From Candidatus Dadabacteria bacterium (GTDB taxonomy: Bacteria > J088), in NCBI GenBank assembly GCA_003695505.1, contig RFIY01000179.1, forward strand, positions 1 through 5,383: 5,383 nt of DNA, in the 5' to 3' direction. A model generated the notes under the pieces. It was not told the DNA's origin. It searched no databases and saw nothing but the letters and a program-made list of their open reading frames with translations. The position numbers and the translations under genes are program-made. Shown here in pieces: positions 1 through 5,383 of the stretch. Positions within the stretch are counted from its first letter, which is position 1, and each line of letters starts with the position of its first letter.

Positions 1-3000
1 CCTGGCACCAGGTCGAACAGATCGGGATCGACACCGCTGGCAACCTCACCAACCATTTCGCGCCGGGTAGCGAAGAACAGATCCAGGTCGACATCGGCGG
101 CCAGACTCTGACAGGCCAGCTCGTCTGGGATGGCTGTGACGATCCAGCAACGGACCTGAACGCCGCCCCCTCACCATACAACCAGACCGTCGGCGCACCT
201 TCTGTCTGCGGCGGCAATGCCGGCGCCCGATTCCAGGCGGCGCGCCTGATCTGGTACCCATCGCCCCAGGTGCGCTTCATGAATTCAGATTATTCGAAAG
301 CGGTGGAATCCGTATTTATCGGCAACACGACCAACGCGCCGGAAGTGTACATCGAGGCAACCGCCCGCGAAATCAATCAGACGAATGGTGTCGACACGGT
401 GACGGCCACTGTCGAGAATACGATCATCGGCGACGTCGAAACCGTCACGCTGGCCGAAGAATCCACAGCCTCGACGAACGCCATGCTCGTCTCGCCGCTG
501 CCTGTTGCCGTACGCTCCACCAGTTCTGGCCCCGCGACCCCCGGAGACGGCCAGATCGAATGCGGTCCCGGCGACACACTGAAAGTCACCTTCATCAATC
601 TGGGCGATCCCGCAAAACCGGCGACCACCGACACCATCGTATGCCAGGAGCAAACGTCCGCAGACCTCTACTTCTGCGACAGCGCCGGCAACAAACAGGA
701 GAACAGGGTCATTGGGCAACCGCTCTATCTCTGCATCGACGACCCCGACGAAAACGAACGCCCGACAGCGCCCGATGTCATTCCGGTCTCGTCGGTCGTC
801 ATCGACACGCAACTTTTCGACCTGGACACGTTTACCTGGAAAACATACGACACGCTGGAAACGGCAGCGACCGAGACGGGCAACGCAACCGGGTTCTTTT
901 CCGGAACCGTGACGACACTCGCGGATGACAATCTGATTCCCCGCAATACGGCTGACCGGGTGTTGAGCTGCCGGCCGGGGGATCGCCTCAAGGCGGTATA
1001 TACCGACAAGGACAACGGTTCGAGCGGCAGCTTCGACCGCGCCGAGACGCTCGGACGATGCGTGCTTCCGGCGGCTGACGCGGCGTTGCAGGCCCGCATT
1101 CCGGTCGCATCGTTTGCGCTTCGCCAGCGCAACTCCGCGGCAAAGATCCCGGACAATGAACTGTCGCCGGCGATCAGCCAGATCGCACCCGACCAGTGGT
1201 TCGTGATCGAGGTCAATGACCCCAACCGGAATTACATCAGCCAGGCCGGCGGGATCGACACGATCCAGCCGGGAGACTTCAGTGAAGCACTGAATGAACT
1301 CGATGCCATTCAGCGCGCATTGATCACGGTGGAAAGCTTCGACGCCGCCGGCAACCGCATCGACTGGATTCCTCTGACGCTGACCGAGACCGGCGATTCG
1401 ACCGCGATATTTCGCGCGTTTGTACGCACGTCAACCCACTTCGGAGAGAACGTCGATTTCCTGTCGCCGAACGATGTATTGCAAGTTGTCGCGGGCGGCA
1501 GCGTGCGCATCAGCTATACCGACGCGGACGACCCCGCCTGGCGCGCCGATCTGTCTCAGGTTCTGGGTCTTGACGAGCCGTGCCCGTCGGGATTTTCGAC
1601 CTGGGACTGCCGGTCGCAGACGATTCCGGTCGTCGCGCCGGAAACGACCGACACGATCGCGCTCGGAGACCGCTACGGCCATAGCGCCAGCCAGCTCTGG
1701 ATCCGTGAAGATCCCGATTTTGGAGAGCGATTCGGCGTCATTCTCGACCGTCCGTCCGCCAATGCCCAGCCGCAGACCGCGGAAACGTTCACCGGATTCG
1801 GCCGGATCGACCTCGAAGACCTGATGTCGTTCGATGGCGCCTCGGTCGGCATCGGCCAGGAAACCGATCCGAACAGCGGGCGCTTTTTGTTTGATGTCGC
1901 GTACGGATGGCTGGGGCCCGGCAGTGTCGCCGACACGACGGACCCATTCATCGATGCCCGCTACGGCGATCTGATTAGCGTCGTCTATCGCGACCCGTCA
2001 CAGCCGAACGATCCGAGATTCTGGACATTCAATACGGCCGTATTCTGCCGAAATGCCCCGTCGTTCGTCGAAATTACGAGACCAACGGCGCCCGGCGAGC
2101 CGGTCGACCGGGTGTTGCCCGATGACCGGCTGACCTTCCGTTTGTTCGACCCGGATCAGAATGCCGACCCGAACGTCCGTGAAGTCGTCACGATTCGAAT
2201 CAGCTCGCTGTTGCGGCAGGATCTCGAAGCATTGACGCTGGTGGAAACCGACCTGGACACGGGCATCTTCGAGCGCGTCATCGACTTTCCGGGCAGCGGC
2301 GATGCCGCTCCCGGCGACGGAGAGGTCCGCGTGGACGACGGCGACACGGTCAGCATTCGTTACGCAGATGACAGCTTTGACCTCGAAACGTCACCGTATT
2401 GCGAGACGGAAGATCAGTGGACGATGACCCTGGCCGCGGAATCACCGGACCGGCTGACAAAGCTGGAGTTCATCGACGAGGACGGTCGGGTTCTTGATCG
2501 ACTGCCGCCGGGGGCGCCCGTTCGACTGCGCCTGCTGGATGTTGGCGCAAATCAGAACACGAATGCGCGCGACGCGGTGACCGCCACCGTGTTTCTCGAC
2601 CCCGAACGCGACGGACGGCCTGCTCCTGGACAGTTGCAATCGATCGCGAGTCTGCGGGAGACCGGCAATCGAACGGGGGTATTCGAGGGCGGCGTGCCGG
2701 CCCCCGTCATTGCGGCGGCACCATCACTGGCGGATCTGGGGCCGGTCATTGGCTCCTGGTATGCGGCGCGTTACCTGGATGACCCAGCGCGCGATGACGA
2801 TGACCTGATTGCAACCATCCCGATCCTTGGAGAGCCGCTGCGCGTCACCATGACGACACACCCGGAATCAGGCGCTGTTGGCGACGCAGTGATCGTCACG
2901 GTGGATATCTTCAACCCGAACGGATTGCCGACGCTGCCCGCGGATCTGGTGCTGGAAAACTTTGCGGATCTCGGCATCGCTCGCGGCAGCCTGCAGGTCA

Positions 3001-5383
3001 ACGGGCAACAGGTCAGCATTCCCGAGGGGCGCCCGTGGCGCCTGCCCATCGGCCAGGTGGGCGCTGGTGGGCGCGTGCGCGTGCACTGGACCGCCGCTGT
3101 CGGACCTGGCGCCGCACCACAGCAGACGGCGTGGGCCGAGGTCTGGGCGAACGACACCTTATTGTCCAATCGGGGCACGGCGACGTTCCGCGTCGTCGAA
3201 GAACCTCTGTTCGCCCGATCTACGGTGCTGATTCATACCTGGCATGACCGCAATGGCAATGGGGTTCAGGAATTCACCGAACCGCCGGTTGCGGGTGTAC
3301 GCATCGTCGCCGCAGATGGTCTGAGCGTCCGCACCGATGCCAACGGCCAGGCGCATTTCGCCAATCTGCTCCCCGGTCCGACAGCGTTCCGCATCGACCG
3401 CCGCTCGCTGCCACCGGGCTGGGGTCCCACCGGTCGTGATCGCGCGTTCGTGGAGCTTCTGCCTGGCATGCTGCACAGCATCGGCTTCGGGGTCAGCGCC
3501 GCGACGGAAGTCGTCATCGGCAAAGCGAAGGCGGTCCCGTGGAAAGAGGTGCATATCGAACCCGTGGCCGCATCGGTACCGGTCTCGGGATCATTGCAGC
3601 AGCGCCGCATCTTCGTGGCCGGGCGCGCCTACCCCATGCTTGAAGCCACGCTTGACATCGACGAAATGCGGGACGGAGCATTGTATCTGGACGAATTGCG
3701 CAAGCGCGGCGGCCTGACGTTGCGCCCCGCGCTGCGCGGCGACGAGCAGCCCCGCCGCTGGACGCTATGGCTCTATCCCCAGAGAGCAACGGAACCGATC
3801 CGGCGCTTCCGCGGCAAGGGCGCGCCGCCGGCGGAAATGCGCCTCGACACCGCGACCGCGCTACAACTGATTCGGCCGGGTCGCGATTATTTCTGGCGTC
3901 TCGAAATCGTTGGTGCCCACGGAATCGCGCGAAGCGCCGATCTGACCTTTCACGCCTACCTGGAACCTCCGCGCGAGGAAGTTGGCGTCGCCGCGCGGTT
4001 CGAACGCGGGGAAGCGTCGCTCGATCCCTATACGATCCTGGCATTGCGCGAGGCGGCTCAACTGCTGCAGAACTACCCCGATGCGCGCGTGCTGATCGAA
4101 GGGTTTACCGACAATACCGGGTCGCCGGAAGTCAATCGCCGCCTCAGTGAGCGTCGCGCCGAAATGGCGCGGGAATATCTGGTCATCGTCGAGGGCATCG
4201 ACCCCGAGCGTGTCGACATCGCAGGCCGCGGCGCCACCCGCTTTATCGCGCCGAATGACACCGAAGAAGGCCGGGCGATGAACCGCCGTGTCGAAATCTC
4301 GGTCTTTGGTCTGCCGTCCCGGCAGGCGCGCGTCTTCAAACCGACGGTGCGCGGCCCCGGGGGCTCGGAACTTCGGGTCGGCGCAACGGGTCGATTTCAA
4401 ACCACCGGCAAGGTGTCGGGGCAGCGGCTTGCGATGACCGTACAGTTCCCTTCTGGAGCAACGTATGTGGCCGCGATCACGCTTCCGGAAACGCATGTCT
4501 GGTGGCCCGAGGGGGGCGTCGCGCTGCCGCCGCGCTTCACGATGCCGTTGACGCTGACCGCCCCGACGGGCACCACGGTTGCCGGACTGCCATCGCCAGT
4601 ACGCATCGACGCCTCCGGCACGGTAACGGTTCCGGTTGATCTGGCTGATCGCGCCGCGCTTCGCCTGACGTTCTACCCGCCGGGTGCGCCTGCCATTTCC
4701 TGGGTCGGCCTCGTCAAATTGCGCAATACACGCAAACCGCCACCCGGACTGGCGATGCTTCGCCCAGACCGCTTCTTGCAACTGGAACTGCCCCGGAAGG
4801 GACAGAAGCTACGCGCAGGCCCCTGGATCGTCCGCGGACGCTCCGCCCCCGGCACAATTGTCGACATCAATGGCCAACGCCGCGTTGCCGACGCAACGGG
4901 ATCGTTTACGGCGCCTGTCGACATCGAACCTGATGCAACATCGGCGTTCCAGTTATCGGTCAGCGCCGCGCACCCTGCAGGCGCCTACGCGCAACTGCAG
5001 GAACAATGGCCGGTGGACAGAAGGCAGGTTCTCGCGGTCGGTCTGGTCGAGGCCAGCGCAGCCTGGAACCGACAGAACGACTACCAGACCGGTACGGTGT
5101 CCGAGGACTGGACCTTCCGCACGCAGAGCCGTTTTTACGCCGAAGGCAAGCTGCGTGGCGATGTCCTGCTGCGCGCCCGGTTGCGGACAAACAACGAGCG
5201 GCTGCAGGACGCGCTGCCCGCCCTGCTCGACTACGATGGGCCGGCGGCGGATCTGATCGACCCGTCCAGGTCGTATGTCGTCTATGGCGACGGATCCACT
5301 GAGGTGGACGAAGCGCCAGGCGCCGGACCGATCGTACTTAGCCTGAAATGGCGGGATCAGGTACTCGAACTCGGCACGATTGA
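1..5383 (+). CDS. Giant multidomain envelope protein with Ig-like modules, SdrD-B-like domain, OmpA-like domain and probable outer-membrane barrel; partial at both ends
   Basis: One frame, with its first full codon at base 3, stays open for about 1,793 codons to the right edge, while every other frame is stopped repeatedly. The first in-frame ATG (base 279) lies inside a beta-rich module, so the true start is upstream; no stop is reached, so the end is downstream. Domain order by residue is: Cys-containing module end (1-89), six degenerate Ig-like modules (90-940), DUF11-like (946-1068), SdrD-B-like with a calcium loop (1072-1164), FlgD-like Ig fold (1252-1319), OmpA-like peptidoglycan-binding domain (1333-1436), beta-rich stretch (1437-1590), Ig-like domain (1591-1669), and probable barrel (1677 onward). 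The likely role, inferred from the domains, is a structural or adhesive protein anchored in the outer membrane and tethered to peptidoglycan. All 12 cysteines lie before residue 801. No signal peptide or transmembrane helix is visible in this part. The reading frame is close to certain, the envelope location likely, and the exact function unknown. Confidence 0.95.
3..269 (+). other. Protein region: end of a beta-rich, Cys-containing module (residues 1-89)
   Basis: This is the left-edge part of the large protein. It alternates hydrophobic and polar residues, with short strands such as I-Q-V-D-I and Q-L-V-W-D, as expected for a beta-sandwich. Cys45 and Cys69 flank a Pro/Asn-rich loop and could form a disulfide in the oxidising envelope. 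It lacks a clear E-T-G core motif, so it may be the C-terminal part of another module or a separate domain cut by the window edge. No specific family is recognised. Confidence 0.5.
270..644 (+). repeat. Ig-like module 1 of the large protein (residues 90-214)
   Basis: This is the first recognisable copy of the repeated module. It opens with V-R-F-M-N-S-D, in the place where later copies carry a D-P-x-x-N loop. It runs through D-T-V-T-A-T-V strands and ends with C-G-P-G-D-T-L-K-V-T-F. The core E-T-G-x-x-T-G-x-F motif is degraded here (A-E-E-S-T-A-S-T). Cys187 and Cys214 bracket the last strand, in the same arrangement as Cys323 and Cys353 of module 2. The repeat is at protein level only; the DNA of the copies has diverged. 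Confidence 0.6.
714..1061 (+). repeat. Ig-like module 2 of the large protein (residues 238-353)
   Basis: This copy opens with an acidic loop, I-D-D-P-D-E-N, probably a metal- or turn-forming site. It carries the core T-E-T-G-N-A-T-G-F-F at residues 290-299 and ends with C-R-P-G-D-R-L-K-A-V-Y-T-D-K-D. Cys323 and Cys353 bracket the final strand as in module 1. Cys225 (in the spacer at 645-713) and Cys244 form another candidate pair at the module start. The shared motifs support common ancestry with modules 3, 5 and 6. Confidence 0.7.
1185..1583 (+). repeat. Ig-like module 3 of the large protein (residues 395-527)
   Basis: It opens with V-N-D-P-N-R-N, carries T-E-T-G-D-S-T-A-I-F at residues 461-470 and ends with G-G-S-V-R-I-S-Y-T-D-A-D-D. 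The Cys that opens the last strand in modules 1 and 2 is absent, but the closing one (Cys527) remains and is followed nine residues later by Cys536, a likely new partner. A longer insert with G-I-D-T-I-Q-P-G-D follows the first strand. The preceding bases 1062-1184 encode a linker without recognisable motifs. Confidence 0.65.
1653..2048 (+). repeat. Ig-like module 4 of the large protein, most divergent copy (residues 551-682)
   Basis: The core motif is present in altered form as Q-E-T-D-P-N-S-G-R-F at residues 619-628. The end motif reads Y-G-D-L-I-S-V-V-Y-R-D-P. The opening loop is R-E-D-P-D-F-G. Cys682 sits where the closing Cys occurs in the other modules, but no opening Cys is present. 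The first half matches the other copies weakly, so the left boundary is uncertain. Confidence 0.55.
2067..2402 (+). repeat. Ig-like module 5 of the large protein, clearest copy (residues 689-800)
   Basis: This copy shows the whole pattern: D-R-L-T-F-R-L-F-D-P-D-Q-N at the start, V-V-T-I-R-I strands, the core V-E-T-D-L-D-T-G-I-F at residues 747-756, and V-D-D-G-D-T-V-S-I-R-Y-A-D-D at the end. Cys800 is the last cysteine in the window. Similar E-T-G / T-G-x-F / G-D-x-V-x-V-x-Y-x-D modules are known to me from large bacterial and archaeal surface proteins, but I cannot assign a family accession from sequence alone. Confidence 0.7.
2442..2822 (+). repeat. Ig-like module 6 of the large protein (residues 814-940)
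   Basis: It opens with V-R-L-R-L-L-D-V-G-A-N-Q-N, has D-A-V-T-A-T-V strands and the core R-E-T-G-N-R-T-G-V-F at residues 885-894. The end strand is W-Y-A-A-R-Y-L-D-D, and the usual G-D before it is lost. It closes in a strongly acidic stretch (D-D-P-A-R-D-D-D-D). It has no cysteine, unlike modules 1-5, and is the last copy before the domain type changes. Confidence 0.65.
2838..3206 (+). other. Protein domain: DUF11-like beta-sandwich (residues 946-1068)
   Basis: The pattern is that of DUF11/CARDB-type repeats: a first strand, then G-D-A-V-I-V-T-V-D-I-F-N-P-N-G (the usual form is G-D-x-V-x-Y-x-I-x-V-x-N-x-G). A middle section follows, then L-P-I-G-Q-V-G-A-G-G-R-V-R-V (the usual form is L-G-x-L-x-A-G-x-S-x-T-V). 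It ends with a final strand, A-T-F-R-V-V. These domains act as spacers in large surface proteins and often lie just before SdrD-B domains, as here. The match is by eye, so CARDB or another Ig-like fold remains possible. Confidence 0.55.
3216..3494 (+). other. Protein domain: SdrD-B/CNA-B-like domain with EF-hand-like calcium loop (residues 1072-1164)
   Basis: The sequence W-H-D-R-N-G-N-G-V-Q-E-F-T-E-P begins at residue 1080, followed by V-A-G-V-R-I-V, T-D-A-N-G-Q-A-H-F and L-L-P-G. This is the typical order of an SdrD-B-like domain: D-x-N-x-N-G loop, G-V-x-V strand, T-D-x-x-G-x-Y/F turn and L-x-P-G. Asp1082, Asn1084, Asn1086, Glu1090 and Glu1093 fall at EF-hand loop positions 1, 3, 5, 9 and 12, so calcium binding is likely. 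The closing strand (E-L-L-P-G ... F-G-V) also fits. In staphylococcal Sdr proteins such domains form rigid stalks that calcium stabilises. Here the setting is Gram-negative, with no sorting signal in view. Confidence 0.8.
3495..3755 (+). other. Protein region of unknown function between SdrD-B-like and FlgD-like domains (residues 1165-1251)
   Basis: No family is recognised. The stretch is mixed in charge and contains a short helix-like segment, D-E-M-R-D-G-A-L-Y-L-D-E-L-R-K-R, in an otherwise beta-rich protein. A V-P-V-S-G-S strand and R-R-I-F-V-A-G-R-A-Y precede it. It may be a small inserted domain or the start of the next Ig fold. Confidence 0.4.
3756..3959 (+). other. Protein domain: FlgD-like Ig fold next to the OmpA domain (residues 1252-1319)
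   Basis: The order W-T-L-W-L-Y ... I-R-R-F-R-G-K-G-A-P-P-A-E-M ... R-P-G-R-D-Y-F-W-R-L-E-I-V ... G follows the pattern of FlgD-type Ig domains. The usual pattern is W-x-L-x-V-x-D, V-R-x-F-x-G-x-G-x-P-P, W-D-G, L-x-P-G-x-Y-x-Y-x-L-x-V-x-D-x-x-G. The Trp-Asp-Gly turn is replaced here by L-D-T. In other large OmpA-family proteins a similar domain lies just before the peptidoglycan-binding domain, which fits this position. Confidence 0.55.
3999..4310 (+). other. Protein domain: OmpA-like peptidoglycan-binding domain (residues 1333-1436)
   Basis: The 104-residue length equals that of a complete OmpA C-terminal domain. The helical start (L-R-E-A-A-Q-L-L) leads to V-L-I-E-G-F-T-D-N-T-G-S, then N-R-R-L-S-E-R-R-A-E, G-I-D-P-E-R-V and G-R-G-A-T-R. 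It ends with N-D-T-E-E-G-R-A-M-N-R-R-V-E-I. Asp1370 and Arg1385 correspond to Asp271 and Arg286 of E. coli OmpA, with the same spacing of 15. Those residues hold the diaminopimelate of the peptide stem, so the domain should bind peptidoglycan in the periplasm. One change is Phe1368 in place of the usual His of G-H-T-D. Its position inside the chain, ahead of a barrel, is unusual compared with OmpA itself, where the barrel comes first. Confidence 0.92.
4311..4772 (+). other. Protein region: beta-rich stretch after the OmpA domain, family not recognised (residues 1437-1590)
   Basis: Alternating strands (for example L-A-M-T-V-Q-F, Y-V-A-A-I-T-L, F-T-M-P-L-T-L and L-R-L-T-F-Y) suggest one or two Ig-like sandwiches. 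A W-W-P-E-G-G turn and many Pro/Gly residues lie between strands. There are no cysteines and no repeat core motif. Its likely job, by position only, is to connect the peptidoglycan-binding domain to the membrane part. Confidence 0.45.
4773..5009 (+). other. Protein domain: Ig-like domain before the barrel (residues 1591-1669)
   Basis: The run I-V-R-G-R-S-A-P-G-T-I-V-D-I-N-G, then V-A-D-A-T-G-S-F-T-A-P-V, and F-Q-L-S-V-S-A matches a common bacterial Ig fold (glucodextranase-B / Big type). The usual pattern is V-x-G-x-T-x-P-G-A-x-V-x-V-N-G, then D-x-x-G-x-F, then V-x-A. These are structural spacers. It ends about 20 bases before the predicted barrel start. Confidence 0.6.
5031..5383 (+). other. 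Protein domain: start of a probable C-terminal outer-membrane beta-barrel, cut by the window edge (residues 1677-1793)
   Basis: The stretch opens with L-A-V-G-L-V-E-A-S-A-A-W, continues through amphipathic strands such as R-F-Y-A-E-G-K-L and G-D-V-L-L-R-A-R-L-R-T. It then reaches I-D-P-S-R-S-Y-V-V-Y-G-D-G-S-T-E-V-D-E-A-P-G-A-G, followed by another strand. From memory, large proteobacterial OmpA-family proteins have the matching series I-D-P-x-x-x-Y-P-V-Y-G-D-x-S, then D-A-P-x-x-G-K-x-x-V at the head of their barrel. Only the first few strands are in the window, so barrel size and the C-terminal aromatic signal cannot be judged. Confidence 0.6.

Noticed and set aside
279-281. First in-frame ATG as a possible start of the large gene
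   Set aside because: The frame is open and domain-like for 92 codons upstream, the ATG sits in the first strand of module 1, no signal peptide follows it and no Shine-Dalgarno sequence precedes it.
285-812. 175-codon open frame on the - strand
   Set aside because: It is opposite the continuous + strand frame. Its hydrophobic appearance comes from reverse-reading Asp/Thr/Val-rich codons, and no family or ribosome binding context was seen.
725-1225. 166-codon open frame on the - strand
   Set aside because: It overlaps modules 2 and 3 of the + strand protein and has low-complexity Ser/Arg composition and no domain.
270-2822. RTX-type calcium repeats or a DNA-level tandem repeat
   Set aside because: There are no tandem G-G-x-G-x-D nonapeptides, and the module copies are similar only in protein motifs, not in nucleotide sequence.
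3216-3494. Gram-positive cell-wall-anchored adhesin, suggested by the SdrD-B-like domain
   Set aside because: The same chain carries an OmpA-like domain and a probable outer-membrane barrel, and no L-P-x-T-G sorting signal is present in the window.
3514-4044. 176-codon open frame on the - strand
   Set aside because: It is extremely Arg/Ala-rich and lies antisense to the FlgD-like domain and the start of the OmpA-like domain; a composition artefact.
3861-4781. 306-codon open frame on the - strand
   Set aside because: It lies opposite the OmpA-like domain, whose conserved residues prove the + strand frame is coding. Its translation is Arg-rich with no recognisable domain, as expected for an antisense shadow in GC-rich DNA.
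4684-5256. 190-codon open frame on the + strand in another frame
   Set aside because: It overlaps the Ig-like and barrel regions of the main frame; rich in Arg, Ser, Cys and Pro with no domain.
5031-5383. Intimin/invasin-type inverse autotransporter
   Set aside because: Those proteins have the barrel near the N-terminus followed by exported Ig domains. Here the barrel-like part follows the modules.

Overview
The window is a single, uninterrupted stretch of coding sequence on the + strand, read in the frame whose codons start at positions divisible by 3 (residue n starts at base 3n). The frame is open from edge to edge: about 1,793 codons with no stop, no credible start and no intergenic space. 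It is therefore an internal fragment of one very large gene whose ends lie outside the window. The other five frames are broken many times.

The protein looks like a giant cell-envelope protein of a Gram-negative bacterium. The evidence is an OmpA-like peptidoglycan-binding domain and, at the right edge, the start of what looks like an outer-membrane beta-barrel. The DNA is GC-rich with strong G/C preference at third codon positions, which suits a high-GC proteobacterium. Genus cannot be judged from the sequence.

Layout, left to right. Bases 3-269: end of a Cys-containing beta-rich module. Bases 270-2822: six degenerate Ig-like modules sharing a D-P-x-x-N-type start, an E-T-G-x-x-T-G-x-F core and a G-D-x-L-x-V-x-Y-x-D end. 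Bases 2838-3206: a DUF11-like beta domain. Bases 3216-3494: an SdrD-B/CNA-B-like domain with an EF-hand-like calcium loop. Bases 3495-3755: a linker of unknown function. Bases 3756-3959: a FlgD-like Ig fold. Bases 3999-4310: the OmpA-like domain with its diaminopimelate-binding Asp and Arg intact. Bases 4311-4772: an unassigned beta-rich stretch. Bases 4773-5009: another Ig-like domain. Bases 5031-5383: the probable barrel start with a V-Y-G-D-G-S-T motif.

Inferred working model: a barrel in the outer membrane, a peptidoglycan clamp next to it, and a long disulfide-bonded and possibly calcium-stiffened arm of Ig-like modules. The main open question is topology. The OmpA domain must sit in the periplasm, while the modules before it are of kinds usually found outside the cell. 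No RNA gene, CRISPR array, mobile element, promoter or terminator was seen.
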